From the NCBI GenBank assembly GCA_018662005.1, contig JABJHA010000004.1, positions 124,001 to 188,000 of the forward strand: 64,000 nucleotides of DNA, in the 5' to 3' direction. The translations under genes and the position numbers were made by a program. Below, piece by piece: positions 37,754 through 47,576 of the stretch. The notes beneath the pieces are model-generated. The model saw nothing but the letters and a program-made list of their open reading frames with translations. It did no database searches and was not told where the DNA came from. This DNA comes from Rhodospirillaceae bacterium (GTDB lineage Bacteria; Pseudomonadota; Alphaproteobacteria; Rhodospirillales; JABHCV01). How positions within the stretch are numbered: position 1 is the first letter of the stretch; each line of letters opens with the position of its first letter.

Positions 37754-38701
37754 CTACCGCAATCGCGCTTCAATGGCGTCCCAGAGCTGGGTTTCCAGTT
37801 TGACCCCGTCGAAACGGTTGATTTCCTGGATGCCGGTTGGCGAGGTGACGTTTATCTCTGTCAGATAGTCGCCAATGACGTCAATACCGGTGAAAATAAG
37901 GCCGCGGCGTTTTAGTTCCGGGCCGATGGTCTGGCAAATCTCGATTTCCCGTTTGGTTAGCTCCGATGGCAGCGGTGTACCGCCAGCGTGCATGTTGGCG
38001 CGCACATCGCCTTCGGGCGGCACCCGGTTGATGGCCCCGGCAGGCTCGCCGTCAATCAGGATAATGCGCTTGTCGCCTTTGCGGACATCGGCAAGGTAAG
38101 CCTGCACCATCACCGGCTCACGCGAGATGGCGGCGAACATTTCAAGCAGAGCGTTTAAGTTGTCGTCCCCGGGCGGCACGTGAAAAACACCGGCCCCGCC
38201 GTTTCCGTACAAAGGCTTGATGATGATGTCTTTGTGGGCATCGCGAAAATCCTTGATGGCAAGCGGGTCGCGGCTGATCAGGGTTGGCGGCATCAGGTCC
38301 GGGAAAAGGGTTGCGAACAATTTTTCCGGGGCGTTGCGCACGGACGCCGGATCATTGACGACCAAGGTGTCCGGGTGGATGTGATCGAGCAGGTGGGTGG
38401 CGGTAATGTAGGACATATCAAAGGGCGGGTCCTGACGCATCAGGACCACGTCAACCTCACCAAGGTCGATCACCTCAGGCGCCCCCAGGGTGAAATGATT
38501 GTCCAGTTCCGGACGAACACTTAAAGGCCGCGCCCGGGCCGTCACCAGGCCGCCCATGAAAGACAGAACTTGCGGGCCATAATGATAAAGCCGGTAGCCG
38601 CGGGCCTCGGCCTCAAGGGCGAGCACGAAGGAGCTATCGGCGTTGATGTCGACGGCCTCTATGGGATCCATCTGGATGGCGACGCTGCGGGATTTTGTCA
38701 T
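37754..38701 (-). CDS. gshB: Glutathione synthetase
   Basis: Adds glycine to gamma-glutamylcysteine with ATP to form glutathione. The 315-residue ATP-grasp enzyme begins with [18 protein letters not shown], followed by the binding segment [12 protein letters not shown] and the metal-binding region near [11 protein letters not shown]. gshA is not in the window. It is followed by a TPR/SirB1-like gene upstream on the same strand with a 15-base gap, so the block down to rsmI may be co-transcribed. Confidence 0.96.
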   Translation of the reverse strand: MTKSRSVAIQMDPIEAVDINADSSFVLALEAEARGYRLYHYGPQVLSFMGGLVTARARPLSVRPELDNHFTLGAPEVIDLGEVDVVLMRQDPPFDMSYITATHLLDHIHPDTLVVNDPASVRNAPEKLFATLFPDLMPPTLISRDPLAIKDFRDAHKDIIIKPLYGNGGAGVFHVPPGDDNLNALLEMFAAISREPVMVQAYLADVRKGDKRIILIDGEPAGAINRVPPEGDVRANMHAGGTPLPSELTKREIEICQTIGPELKRRGLIFTGIDVIGDYLTEINVTSPTGIQEINRFDGVKLETQLWDAIEARLR

Positions 38702-38716
38702 TTTGGTTTAAGCATC

Positions 38717-39562
38717 CTAATTCAACCTGCCGCGCAGTTCCTGCAACAGGATCGAGGTCCGGTAGCGCGAGGCGTCGATCCCGGCGGTTTCCAGGTATTG
38801 TTCCAGCGCCGCGACGGCTTCGGCAACCCGGTCAAGACGGGCGTTGAGGATGCCTGCTTCGCGCCACAGGGCGGGCTCTGCCGGGGCCAGCATCAGCAGG
38901 GTCTCGACAACTTCGAGCGCCCCTTCAAGATTTTCAGAACGCAAATGAAGAACTTTGGCGTTACGCCGGGACCTTAAAATAATCGCCCGGTTGCTCATGG
39001 CCCCGGTATGGCGGGGCTGGATTTCAACCTGCGGACCGGAAACCGCCTTGTAAATATCGCGCAGATCAAAAGGTTCCATGACCTTGCCGCCATCGAAGGG
39101 ATCAAGAATGCGGCGCTGGCCGGCAAATTCAAGCCGCACCAAAAAGCGCGGCGGAAAATCAAGGCCGTCAATTTCCCAGCCCAGCGCGCGGGAGACATGG
39201 ATGTAGATGATGCCAAGCAAGGTCGGCAGGCCCTCGCGGCGATCAATCACCCGCATCAGGTTGGCGCATTCGGCATCTTCATAGGCGTCGTCACTGCCGC
39301 CGTAACCGGCGCGGCGGGCGATCACCTGTTGCAGGGCCTGGATACGCATATCCAGCCCGCGCTTGGGGCTGTCGGCTTCTTTGCCGGCGTAAGCCGCGAC
39401 ATCATCGGTGAGTTTTTCCAGATGGCGCGCATAGATAGCGGGATCAATGCCCGGCCGTTCGGATTTGGCCAGAACCAGCGCGGTCTCGGTCAGGCCAAGC
39501 TCATGATCGCCCAGTTTGCCAAAGGCGTTGAGGCGACGACGGATTTCCGGCGACGGCTTCAT
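38717..39562 (-). CDS. SirB1-type transglutaminase-like/TPR protein
   Basis: A 281-residue cytoplasmic protein with an N-terminal transglutaminase-like SirB1 domain (YEDAECANLMRVIDRREGLP, LLGIIYIHVSRALGWEIDG) and a C-terminal region with tetratricopeptide-like helices (LEVVETLLMLAPAEPALW). Proteins of this kind often sit near gshB, BON and RsmI genes in alphaproteobacteria; the function is unproven. The start overlaps the BON gene stop by 4 bases. Confidence 0.85.
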   Translation of the reverse strand: MKPSPEIRRRLNAFGKLGDHELGLTETALVLAKSERPGIDPAIYARHLEKLTDDVAAYAGKEADSPKRGLDMRIQALQQVIARRAGYGGSDDAYEDAECANLMRVIDRREGLPTLLGIIYIHVSRALGWEIDGLDFPPRFLVRLEFAGQRRILDPFDGGKVMEPFDLRDIYKAVSGPQVEIQPRHTGAMSNRAIILRSRRNAKVLHLRSENLEGALEVVETLLMLAPAEPALWREAGILNARLDRVAEAVAALEQYLETAGIDASRYRTSILLQELRGRLN

Positions 39563-40158
39563 GCCCCCGCCCCCTTGATATCGGCCTTGAGCTGTACATA
39601 GGAAACCACCCGCCTGACATAGGAAATGTTGCGGGCCTGGGCGATCACCCGGTCCAGTTCAGCCTGATCCTGGGCGATGCCAAGCAGGAAGACCACCCCG
39701 CGTACAGTCTCAATAGCGTAGTTGACGGCCAGAACCTCACCGTCAAAGGTCAACCTTGATTTAAGTTCTGCGGTGATGGCGGTGTCGCGGGCGACTTCGC
39801 TAAAGCTCGGCGCTTCACCAACAACAATCTCGTTCATCACATCCTTGATGCCGTCTGCCTTCCAGGCCATGCCGACGGCGTCGGCGCGCTCCTGCTCGCT
39901 ACGGGCGACCCCGGTCAGCAAGGCCCGGCTCTCATAAACTTCGATGCTCATATGGACGACCATGTTCTTGTCGCGCTGGACCCACAGTTTAAAAATCCGG
40001 GCTTCGATGGCACCGTCGCGGGCGACCCCTTCGATGCCCCGTTCCTGGTAGGCGGCAACCCCGGTCGCGGCCCCTGCGCCAAGGGTCAGGCTGACCGGAT
40101 CGCAAGCGCCAACAGCAACAAGCGCCAGCAGAAGAAATAATCGGAAGGAGCGAATCAT
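39559..40158 (-). CDS. dolP: BON-domain outer-membrane lipoprotein (DolP/YraP-like)
   Basis: A 199-residue lipoprotein with a lipobox LVAVGAC and two BON domains. DolP in E. coli is an outer-membrane lipoprotein at the division site that protects envelope integrity and acts with the BAM complex. I start at ATG 40158 (MIRSFRLFLLLAL), as an upstream frame would overlap YraN. The E. coli yraL(rsmI)-lpoA-yraN-diaA-yraP gene group is matched here by rsmI, lpoA, yraN and this gene, which supports the DolP call. Confidence 0.85.
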   Translation of the reverse strand: MIRSFRLFLLLALVAVGACDPVSLTLGAGAATGVAAYQERGIEGVARDGAIEARIFKLWVQRDKNMVVHMSIEVYESRALLTGVARSEQERADAVGMAWKADGIKDVMNEIVVGEAPSFSEVARDTAITAELKSRLTFDGEVLAVNYAIETVRGVVFLLGIAQDQAELDRVIAQARNISYVRRVVSYVQLKADIKGAGA

Positions 40159-40201
40159 GGGAGTAAGTGTAAAGTTAGATGGGTTTTCAGACAAAGCCAT
40201 T

Positions 40202-40567
40202 TTACGCGCCCTGTATCCACGCACCCGTAAGGTGCCGGGGCCAGCTTCGCGGACTTTGCACTATCAGGTCAAAGCGGGCATCGCAGGTTGACAGTTGATG
40301 ATTCTGGGCCAGAAAGGCCAGTGCCGTACGCTCGATACGGCGGCGCTGTTGGGGACCCAGGGCGTGAAGGGCGTCATCCAGTGACTTGCGCGCCTTGACC
40401 TCGATAAAGGCCAGAATGTTACCGCGCCGGGCGATGATATCGATTTCACCACCAGCAGCCTGATAGCCGCGCTGCAGGATTCTGTAGCCCGTTAGCCGTA
40501 AACGCCAGCAACTGAATGCCTCGGCAAATTTACCAAAACGCTGGGCCGATGTTTTGGCAACCGTCAT
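40202..40567 (-). CDS. yraN: YraN/UPF0102 family nuclease-like protein
   Basis: A 121-residue protein of the UPF0102 family, which has a restriction-endonuclease-like fold. The core GGEIDIIARRGNILAFIEVK contains the E/D and EVK metal-binding residues. The biochemical role is not established. It lies between dolP and rsmI in the conserved RsmI-YraN order, overlapping rsmI by 4 bases. Confidence 0.92.
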   Translation of the reverse strand: MTVAKTSAQRFGKFAEAFSCWRLRLTGYRILQRGYQAAGGEIDIIARRGNILAFIEVKARKSLDDALHALGPQQRRRIERTALAFLAQNHQLSTCDARFDLIVQSPRSWPRHLTGAWIQGA

Positions 40568-41496
40568 GAACGCGGACCTTTAAGTTCCAGGGCGCGGGCG
40601 TAGACGTCGCGCTTGACCGCGCCGGTGGCCGCCGTGACAGCCACTACCGCGTCTTTTAGGGACAAGGTCTCAAGGGCGTCGCCAAGCAGGCGGTCGATAT
40701 CTTCCGGGGTTGCTTGCTTCTCGGTGCTCAGGGGCGGGGCGACGACAATGGTGACCTCGCCCTTGGGCGGGCCAGCAGTGTCATAGTGGGTGGCAAGGTC
40801 GTCGAGGGGGCCCCTGCGGACTTCCTCAAATTTCTTGGTCAGCTCGCGGCCGATGGCGGCTTCGCGCGGGCCCAGCACCACCGCCATGTCGTTTAGGGAT
40901 TTGGCCAGCCGTTTCGGGCTTTCCAGAAACACCAGACTCGAAGGGATGGTTTTCAGTTCCGTTAATTCTGCCTGCCGCTTACCGGATTTGTTAGCCAGAA
41001 ACCCTGTGAACAAAAAACGGTCTGTCGGCAACCCGGCCAATACCAAGGCGCTGAGCACCGATGAGGGTCCCGGCAGGTGGGTCACAAAAAGACCACCCTC
41101 ATAACATGTGCGAACCAGCCGGTAACCGGGGTCCGATATCAGCGGCGTTCCGGCGTCCGACACAAGCGCCACGGTTTGGCCTTCTTTGAGGCGTTTGATA
41201 ACCTGCGGCCCGGCCGTACCGGCATTGTGTTCGTGATAGGCCATAAGCGGGCGGGCAATATTGTGAATGGCCAAAAGCTTGGATGTCACACGGGTGTCCT
41301 CGCAAACAATGACATCGGCGGCGTGCAAGGCATCTAAAGCCCGCAGGGTGATATCGCGGGCATTGCCGATTGGCGTTGCAATAATATAAAGTCCACTGGG
41401 CCAGCGCCCGGCGACATTTACAGAAGAACGAGAGTGCCCAGATGAGAGGTCCGAACGCTTTGAATTGCGGTTTTGTTTTGCCCCGGATTTTGTCAT
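40564..41496 (-). CDS. rsmI: 16S rRNA 2'-O-ribose C1402 methyltransferase RsmI
   Basis: SAM-dependent enzyme that methylates the 2'-OH of C1402 in 16S rRNA, working with the RsmH base methylation. The chosen start is ATG 41496, preceded by an AGG nine bases upstream; 310 residues, with an N-terminal basic extension of about 30 residues before GLYIIATPIGNARDITLRAL. VSDAGTPLISDPGY is the SAM-pocket motif. It is divergent from lpoA and the two predicted starts overlap, so they may share control. Confidence 0.93.
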   Translation of the reverse strand: MTKSGAKQNRNSKRSDLSSGHSRSSVNVAGRWPSGLYIIATPIGNARDITLRALDALHAADVIVCEDTRVTSKLLAIHNIARPLMAYHEHNAGTAGPQVIKRLKEGQTVALVSDAGTPLISDPGYRLVRTCYEGGLFVTHLPGPSSVLSALVLAGLPTDRFLFTGFLANKSGKRQAELTELKTIPSSLVFLESPKRLAKSLNDMAVVLGPREAAIGRELTKKFEEVRRGPLDDLATHYDTAGPPKGEVTIVVAPPLSTEKQATPEDIDRLLGDALETLSLKDAVVAVTAATGAVKRDVYARALELKGPRS

Positions 41497-42953
41497 TTCG
41501 AATGCCTGCATTGATGGCGCTGTTGATTGCGGCGGCGACGCTGCTGATTGTCGGCTGTGAGTCTCCACGACTTCCCTCTGTGTTACAAGGTTCCAGCGTT
41601 CCGGTGCCCGCGTCAACCAGTTCCGGGAAACCTGCGAAGCAGGCGGCCCAGCCGGCCCCTCAACCGCAGATGACAGAGCTTCCGGCCCCTGCCCCGACCC
41701 CGGCCATCAAGGATGATCGTCAAATTCCGTCGCTTGTTCCCTATTTAACAGGCCAGGCGCCTGCCACGTCACAAACCGCACCCGGCCAGCACGTGCCGAT
41801 TACGCCGATGGCGACATCATCAACCGTCAGGGTGGCGTTGCTGGTTCCCTTAAGCGGCCCGAACGAAAAACTGGGCAGGGCGATGCTGAATGCCGCGCAG
41901 CTGGCGCTGTTTGATTTTTCCGACCAGCGTTTTGAGCTGCTTATTCATGATACCGGCGGCACCCCCGAAGGGGCGTTGGAGGCGGCCCGTTTTGCCATTG
42001 GTGACGGGGCGTCGGTTATTCTGGGGCCGCTTTTGGGGACCTCGGTCAGCGCCGTCGCTCCCCTGGCCCGGGTCGCCAATGTCAAGGTTATCGGCTTCTC
42101 AAGCGACCGCACGGTCACCGGCGATGGCGTTTACACCATGGGATTTTTTCCGGAAACCGAAGTCAGCCGGGTCGTCAGTTATGCTGCCGCCCAGGGCCTC
42201 GGCCGTTTTGCCGTCCTTGCCCCCAGTGGCCCTTATGGCGAAACCGTGCTCGAGGCGCTCAGGCAAGCCGCGGTGCGCGGCGGTGGCGAGGTTACCAGGG
42301 TGCAGTTTTATGACCCGTTGACCGAGGATTTCTCAGGCATCGTACGTGAATTGGCCGATTACGACAGGCGCCGTCAGGCGCTCCTCAACCAGCGCGCCGA
42401 GCTGGCTGAACGGGACGATGATATTGCACGCAGAGCATTGAAAAGACTGGAAAAATTACAAACCATCGGGGAATTGCCCTTTGACGCCCTGTTGCTGGCG
42501 GATGGCGGTGCGCCGCTCCTCTCAATCGCGGCGCTGTTGCCATTTTATGACGTCGATCCAAAAAAAGTGCGGATGCTCGGCACCGGCCAATGGGACACCC
42601 CGGGCCTTGGTTCTGAACCGGCCTTAAGCGGCGGCTGGCACGCCGGACCGCCGCCGGACGCGCGAGCCGAATTTATCGCCCAGTATGAAAAAGTTTACGG
42701 CAACAAGCCCCATCGACTGTCGACGCTGGCTTATGATGCGACGGCGCTGGCGGCGGTATTGGCCCGGGCCGAAGGCGGACCGAACTTCTCGGACGCTGTG
42801 CTGACGACAAAAAGCGGCTTTTGGGGCCGCGACGGCATCTTCCGCTTCCTGCCCGATGGCAGCGTTGACCGGGGTCTGGCGGTGTTACAGATCGAGCCCA
42901 GGACAACCAAGGTCATCAGCCCGTCACCGGATGCCTTTAGTGAGGCAAATTAG
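41442..42953 (+). CDS. lpoA: Penicillin-binding-protein activator LpoA-like lipoprotein
   Basis: Lipoprotein of the LppC/LpoA family; in E. coli LpoA stimulates PBP1a from the outer membrane. Signal and lipobox LIVGC (cysteine 39 with this start) are followed by a long Pro/Ala/Gln-rich linker (residues 50-130) and a periplasmic-binding-protein-like domain (VRVALLVPLSGPNEKLGRAM, later VASVIL-type sheets). The exact start is unclear: ATG 41442 gives a basic n-region with R2 and R15, ATG 41502 would drop it. It is divergent from rsmI, as in the classical rsmI/lpoA arrangement. Confidence 0.85.
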   Translation: MRGPNALNCGFVLPRILSFRMPALMALLIAAATLLIVGCESPRLPSVLQGSSVPVPASTSSGKPAKQAAQPAPQPQMTELPAPAPTPAIKDDRQIPSLVPYLTGQAPATSQTAPGQHVPITPMATSSTVRVALLVPLSGPNEKLGRAMLNAAQLALFDFSDQRFELLIHDTGGTPEGALEAARFAIGDGASVILGPLLGTSVSAVAPLARVANVKVIGFSSDRTVTGDGVYTMGFFPETEVSRVVSYAAAQGLGRFAVLAPSGPYGETVLEALRQAAVRGGGEVTRVQFYDPLTEDFSGIVRELADYDRRRQALLNQRAELAERDDDIARRALKRLEKLQTIGELPFDALLLADGGAPLLSIAALLPFYDVDPKKVRMLGTGQWDTPGLGSEPALSGGWHAGPPPDARAEFIAQYEKVYGNKPHRLSTLAYDATALAAVLARAEGGPNFSDAVLTTKSGFWGRDGIFRFLPDGSVDRGLAVLQIEPRTTKVISPSPDAFSEAN

Positions 42954-42958
42954 GCCCC

Positions 42959-44086
42959 TCAGGCCAGCAATTCGGCCAGCACGGCGTTCAGGCACAGTCT
43001 GCCTTTTTGGGTTGTGCACAGGCCGTTTTCGTCGCAGATCAGGAATTCAGCCTCAATCAGGCGCTGCAGGGCGTTTTCGTCAATGATGGCCCTGACACGG
43101 GAGAAGCGCTCCCCATCAATGCCCTGGCTTAAGCGCAGGCCCGTCAAAAGCAGCTCTTCGGCCCGGCTGGCGGCGCTTAGAGTGTGGCGTTTGGCGGTGG
43201 CGTGGCCGTCTTTATCGACTCTTTCAAGCCAGCGGGCCGGATCATGGATTTGATAAAGGGCGTCTGTGGCGGCGCTGCCCGATAAGCGCCCATGGGCGCC
43301 CGGACCGATACCGACGTAATCGCCACCCCGCCAGATCGCCAGATTATGGCGGCATTCCTGATTTTCCAGCGCATAATTTGAAATTTCATAAGCATTAAAA
43401 CCCTTTAACGCCATTTGCTCATGTGTCAGTTCATAAAAATCAGCGCCGCTTTCTGAATCTGCCTCGGCGACGCCGTCACAGAAGAACGGCGTCCCCTCTT
43501 CGATGCTCAACTGGTACAGTGAAAGGTGTCCTCCGGCCAACTCAAGCGCTTGATTTAACTCATTTTTCCAGTCCGCTGTCTGTTGGCCGGGTAGTCCGTA
43601 AATGAGATCGAAGGAAAAACGCTCAAATCTTTCCGACGCCAGAGAAATCGCCTTCATTGCGTCATTTGCGGAGTGCTCTCTTCCAAGGAATTTCAAAGAC
43701 TTATCATTAAAACTTTGCACGCCAAGTGAAAGACGATTAACCCCGGCATTGGCAAAATCCGCAAGTTTCCCCGCCTCGACCGATGTGGGGTTGGCTTCAA
43801 GCGTAATTTCCAGAGTCTCCGAGCACGTCCAGAAGCCTTTTGCCGCCGAAATCAGGGCCGCCGTTGTGGCCGGGGCCATGGTCGAGGGGGTGCCACCGCC
43901 AAAAAACACAGTTTCAAGCCGGTTTTGACGGGTTTCAGCAGCAAAATGGGCCATTTCAGCCAATAACGCCCGCCGCCAGCGCTCTTCATCGACGGGACCG
44001 ACCGAAACATGGCTGTTAAAGTCACAATACGGGCATTTTGACAGGCAAAAAGGCCAATGAATGTAAAGGGATAGGCCTTGAATCAT
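42959..44086 (-). CDS. hemW: HemW-like radical SAM protein (heme chaperone)
   Basis: Radical SAM family protein related to coproporphyrinogen dehydrogenase but, in studied cases, acting as a heme chaperone. The 375-residue length matches. The cluster motif C-x3-C-x2-C is at residues 14, 18 and 21 (CLSKCPYC), followed by the GGGTPS SAM-binding loop. It lacks the fourth cysteine of HemN proper (CxxxCxxC then not C-x-C), so HemW rather than HemN is preferred. The stop sits in a TGAGGGGC, resembling the ends of the repeat family. Confidence 0.93.
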   Translation of the reverse strand: MIQGLSLYIHWPFCLSKCPYCDFNSHVSVGPVDEERWRRALLAEMAHFAAETRQNRLETVFFGGGTPSTMAPATTAALISAAKGFWTCSETLEITLEANPTSVEAGKLADFANAGVNRLSLGVQSFNDKSLKFLGREHSANDAMKAISLASERFERFSFDLIYGLPGQQTADWKNELNQALELAGGHLSLYQLSIEEGTPFFCDGVAEADSESGADFYELTHEQMALKGFNAYEISNYALENQECRHNLAIWRGGDYVGIGPGAHGRLSGSAATDALYQIHDPARWLERVDKDGHATAKRHTLSAASRAEELLLTGLRLSQGIDGERFSRVRAIIDENALQRLIEAEFLICDENGLCTTQKGRLCLNAVLAELLA

Positions 44087-44688
44087 GAGACAGGATCAAA
44101 GCAGGCATCGACCAGCTTTCTAAACGCTTCGGCGCGGTGGCTGATGGCGTGTTTGGCGGCTGGATCCATCTCGGCGAAGGTGATGTGGTGGCCGGTGGCC
44201 ATGAACGTTGGGTCATAACCGAAGCCTTTATCTCCCCGCGGCGGCCAGACCATGGTGCCCTGGACATGTCCCTCGAATGATTCCATGTGGCCATCGGGCC
44301 AGCAGAGGGTCAATGCACAGGCGAAGTGGGCGCTTCTATTGTTTTTATTTTCAATGGCTTGCTCAACTTTCTTCATAGCGATACCGAAGTCTTTTGCCGG
44401 CCCCGCCCAGCGCGCCGAATAGATACCCGGTTCGCCGCCAAGGGCGTCAACGGCGAGACCGCTGTCATCGGCCAGTGCGGGTAAATTTGAGGCCAGCGCT
44501 GCCGTCCGGGCCTTGATTTCGGCGTTGGCGATGAATGTCAGGCCGTCTTCGACGGGCTCCGGCAAGCCTAAATCCCCGGCGGAAACCACCTCGACACCAA
44601 AAGGCGATAAAAGATCGCCAATTTCCCGGACTTTTCCCGGGTTATGGCTGGCGATGACCAGTTTTGGTTCTTTAAATGGTCGCGGCAT
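44083..44688 (-). CDS. rdgB: XTP/dITP pyrophosphatase (RdgB/HAM1)
   Basis: House-cleaning enzyme that hydrolyses inosine, xanthosine and other noncanonical purine triphosphates. The 201-residue protein has the N-terminal [11 protein letters not shown] and later FGYDP segments ([12 protein letters not shown]). I use the ATG at 44688, five bases after GGAG; an earlier in-frame start lies inside a repeat. It overlaps hemW by 4 bases at its end. Confidence 0.96.
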   Translation of the reverse strand: MPRPFKEPKLVIASHNPGKVREIGDLLSPFGVEVVSAGDLGLPEPVEDGLTFIANAEIKARTAALASNLPALADDSGLAVDALGGEPGIYSARWAGPAKDFGIAMKKVEQAIENKNNRSAHFACALTLCWPDGHMESFEGHVQGTMVWPPRGDKGFGYDPTFMATGHHITFAEMDPAAKHAISHRAEAFRKLVDACFDPVS

Positions 44689-44706
44689 GGGCGCTCCATA
44701 TTTATT

Positions 44707-44847
44707 GCCCCTCAAGCGCCGGCCCGCAGTCGCGGGCTTGGGGAACCAAGTTTATCGGTAACAAAAAATGGCTCATCCCACCATTTATATTTTGACTTCC
44801 AGAGACCCAGCCAAGAGAGCGGAGCGAACGCCCGGCGCTTGAGGGGC
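44707..44847. repeat. MITE-like palindromic element, copy A
   Basis: A 141-base non-coding element between rdgB and rph. Its ends are perfect 16-base inverted repeats: GCCCCTCAAGCGCCGG (44707-44722) and CCGGCGCTTGAGGGGC (44832-44847). Inside are a CCCGC...GCGGG hairpin at 44723-44734 and a block GACTTCCAGAGACCCAGCCAAG (44794-44815) shared with copies B (inverted) and C. No transposase gene is present. Confidence 0.8.
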
Positions 44848-44871
44848 CTGAACCTTTATGATGGGCATTAA

Positions 44872-45585
44872 CTAAACCAACGCCTCGCGTTGCGCCGCCA
44901 CCAGTTCATCGACGCCCTTGCGGGCCAGAACCATTAATTCACTGAATTGTTCCGGCGAAAAGGGTTCTTCCTCTGCGGTTCCCTGAATTTCGACGATTCC
45001 CTGCCCGGCGGTGAGGACGAAATTGGCGTCGGCCTCGGCCGTGCTGTCCTCGTCGTAATCCAGGTCCAGGATCGCGTCTCCCTTGTATAGGCCGCAGGAA
45101 ATGGCGGCGACCTGATCGGTCAGGGGCACGGATTTCAGGACACCCAGGTCAACCATCCGCTGAAAGGCCAGATGCAGGGCCACATAAGCGCCGGTGATGG
45201 AAGCCGTGCGTGTGCCGCCATCGGCCTGAATGACGTCACAATCGACGGTCACCTGCATTTCACCCATCGCCTGAAGGTCTGTGACGGCGCGTAAAGAACG
45301 CCCTATAAGGCGTTGAATTTCCTGTGTTCTGCCTGACTGCTTTCCGCGTGCCGCCTCGCGGCCCATGCGCGAACCGGTGGAGCGCGGCAACATGCCGTAT
45401 TCGGCGGTGACCCAGCCTTTGCCGGAACCCCGCATCCACGGCGGCACCCGTTCTTCAACACTGGCCAGACACAACACATGGGTTTCGCCCATTTTAATCA
45501 GGCATGAGCCTTCGGCATGTTTGTTGACGCCCGTTTCCATGGAAATAGCGCGGAGTTCATCAGGCTTACGGCCGGAAGGTCTCAT
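44872..45585 (-). CDS. rph: Ribonuclease PH
   Basis: Phosphorolytic 3'-5' exoribonuclease that trims tRNA precursors. The 237-residue length matches the family with the start at ATG 45585 ([13 protein letters not shown]); the catalytic-site arginine/aspartate segments are [19 protein letters not shown] and [17 protein letters not shown]. It is divergent from hrcA; the 112-base gap contains the hrcA promoter candidate and the AAGGA of rph. Confidence 0.97.
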   Translation of the reverse strand: MRPSGRKPDELRAISMETGVNKHAEGSCLIKMGETHVLCLASVEERVPPWMRGSGKGWVTAEYGMLPRSTGSRMGREAARGKQSGRTQEIQRLIGRSLRAVTDLQAMGEMQVTVDCDVIQADGGTRTASITGAYVALHLAFQRMVDLGVLKSVPLTDQVAAISCGLYKGDAILDLDYDEDSTAEADANFVLTAGQGIVEIQGTAEEEPFSPEQFSELMVLARKGVDELVAAQREALV

Positions 45586-45636
45586 GAAATTCGTTCCTTT
45601 ATTGACTTCAGAATGGCGCACGCTAACCTCCCTGCG

Positions 45637-45665
45637 TTGACGGGGCAAGGTCTGGTCACTACATT
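45637..45665 (+). promoter_or_regulatory. Candidate hrcA promoter
   Basis: TTGACG (45637-45642) and TACATT (45660-45665) are 17 bases apart, with the hrcA ATG 33 bases further. No CIRCE inverted repeat (TTAGCACTC-N9-GAGTGCTAA) is present in the gap. Sigma-70-like by pattern only. Confidence 0.5.
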
Positions 45666-45697
45666 CCGGCAATCATATTTATTAAAAGCCAAAGATC

Positions 45698-46738
45698 ATG
45701 ATTCCTGAACTGGACGAGCGCTCGCGCGTTATCTTCAAACAAATTGTCGACGCCTACGTGACGACAGGCGAGCCCATCGGCTCGCGCACCCTGTCGCAGC
45801 GCCTGAATTCATCGCTGTCCCCGGCGACGGTTAGAAACGTCATGGCCGATCTGGAAGATGCCGGTTTGTTGTTCAGCCCCCATGCGTCTGCTGGACGGAT
45901 GCCGACGGACGCCGGTATCCGGCTGTTCGTCAACGGCTTGCTTCAGGTCGGCAACCTGAGCCGCGAAGAGCGCGAAAGCATTGAAGGCCAGTGCCATGTG
46001 GAAGGCACCTCGGTAGAGGGCTTGCTGAAAGAGGCGACGACGGTGCTTTCGGGGCTTTCCCATTGCGCCGGGCTGGTGACGGCACCAAAAACCGACGTGC
46101 CCTTGAAACACATCGAAATTGTCGCCCTAAGCCCGGGCCGGGCGCTGGTCGTGCTGGTAACCGAAAACGGTATTGTTGAAAACCGCATTATCGAAACCGC
46201 CCACGATCTGCCGCCATCGGCGCTGGTCGAGGCCAGTAATTTTCTCAGCGCCCGTCTGGTTGGCCGCACCATTGTCGAGGCCACGGGCCAGATCATGGCG
46301 GAACTGGACCAGCACCGCGTCAATCTTGATGCCCTGACCCAAAGCGTCGTCGCTTCGGGGCTTGCCAGTTGGGCAGGCGATGATGAAGGGGGTACCCTTA
46401 TTGTCAGCGGCCAGGCAAATTTGCTGGAAGATGTGCACGCGGCCTCTGACCTTGAGCAGATCCGCTCTTTGTTTGAAGCCCTTGAGACCAAGGAAACAAT
46501 GCTTAAATTACTGACACTTGCCGACGGCGCCGAAGGGGTGCAAATATTCATCGGCTCGGATAATCAGTTGTTTGGGATGTCCGGTTGCTCGATGATTGTT
46601 GGCTCCTATCGCGATGGACGGGAACAGGTTGTTGGTGCCATCGGGGTTGTCGGACCGACGCGAATGAATTATGCCCGCATTATTCCGATGGTCGATTATA
46701 CCGCCAAGCTTGTCGGTCGCCTTGTCGGCAATCGGTAA
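45698..46738 (+). CDS. hrcA: Heat-inducible transcription repressor HrcA
   Basis: Represses chaperone genes by binding CIRCE, and is itself kept active by GroEL. The 346-residue protein has an N-terminal winged-helix domain (FKQIVDAYVTTGEPIGSRTL, SPATVRNVMADLEDAGLL) and a GAF-like dimer domain. It heads the hrcA-grpE-dnaK-dnaJ cluster. Since no CIRCE is visible in this window, its operator is probably at groESL elsewhere, as in other alphaproteobacteria. Confidence 0.96.
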   Translation: MIPELDERSRVIFKQIVDAYVTTGEPIGSRTLSQRLNSSLSPATVRNVMADLEDAGLLFSPHASAGRMPTDAGIRLFVNGLLQVGNLSREERESIEGQCHVEGTSVEGLLKEATTVLSGLSHCAGLVTAPKTDVPLKHIEIVALSPGRALVVLVTENGIVENRIIETAHDLPPSALVEASNFLSARLVGRTIVEATGQIMAELDQHRVNLDALTQSVVASGLASWAGDDEGGTLIVSGQANLLEDVHAASDLEQIRSLFEALETKETMLKLLTLADGAEGVQIFIGSDNQLFGMSGCSMIVGSYRDGREQVVGAIGVVGPTRMNYARIIPMVDYTAKLVGRLVGNR

Positions 46739-46772
46739 ATGAAAAAAAGAATTTAAGAGAGTTAAAGCCACC

Positions 46773-47576
46773 ATGTCCCCAAGTACAGAAATAGACACTG
46801 AAAAAGACATCGAACAAGAATTAGAAAACGAAACCGCCGATGAGGCGCCGGAAACGGAGCCGAACGACGGCGAAGGTGAAGCCCTGGCCGAAGACGATGA
46901 GCCGCTTTTCGGGCCCGATGCTTCGGACGAAGAACTTGAGCTTCTTGATGGCGAGGAACCCGAAGGGGATTTAAGCGCCCTTGAAACCGAACTGGCCGAG
47001 GTCAAGGATCAACTGCTTAGGGCCGTCGCCGAAACCGAAAATGTCCGCAGACGCGCCCAGCGTGAAAAGGAAGACGCCGGAAAATACGGTATCGCCTCTT
47101 TCGCCCGTGAGATGCTTTCGGTCTCCGATAATCTTGGCCGGGCGCTGGATAGCGAGCGCGCTGATGAAGAAAAGAAGGCCAACGCCGACTTGAGCATCGA
47201 AGAATTGCTCGAACGGTTTGGCAATTTTATTGAGGGCGTGCAGATGACGGAAAGCTCTCTGCAAAAGACCTTCGAGCGCATTGGCATCAAAAAGCTCGAT
47301 TCCATCGGCCAGCCTTTTGATCCGAAATTACACCATGCGATGTTTGAATTAGAAGACCCTGGCCAGCCTTCAGGTACTGTTTTACAGGTCATCGAAGCGG
47401 GTTATGTCCTGCAGGATCGCTTGCTGCGTGAAGCCAAGGTTGGCGTTTCCAAGGGCGGACCAAAGGCCGAGGCAGGCGCCCCCGAACAGGAATCCGATCC
47501 GACTGAAGCCGAAGACGCCGCCAGTGCTTACGAGCAACCGGTGGAGACCGGGGCGAAAGTCGATAAAGAGTTATAA
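46773..47576 (+). CDS. grpE: Nucleotide exchange factor GrpE
   Basis: Releases ADP from DnaK. The 267-residue protein is longer than the E. coli one (197) because of an acidic, low-complexity N-terminus of about 65 residues (Glu/Asp rich) and a Glu-rich C-terminal tail of about 40. The coiled coil (ETELAEVKDQLLRAVAETEN) and GrpE domain (AMFELEDPGQPSGTVLQVIE) are clear. It lies 34 bases after hrcA. The ATG at 46773 has an AAGAGAG upstream. Confidence 0.95.
   Translation: MSPSTEIDTEKDIEQELENETADEAPETEPNDGEGEALAEDDEPLFGPDASDEELELLDGEEPEGDLSALETELAEVKDQLLRAVAETENVRRRAQREKEDAGKYGIASFAREMLSVSDNLGRALDSERADEEKKANADLSIEELLERFGNFIEGVQMTESSLQKTFERIGIKKLDSIGQPFDPKLHHAMFELEDPGQPSGTVLQVIEAGYVLQDRLLREAKVGVSKGGPKAEAGAPEQESDPTEAEDAASAYEQPVETGAKVDKEL

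Noticed and set aside
38178-38195. CACGTGAAAAAC as another parS site
   Set aside because: Only the right half resembles parS and it lies inside gshB with no left arm.
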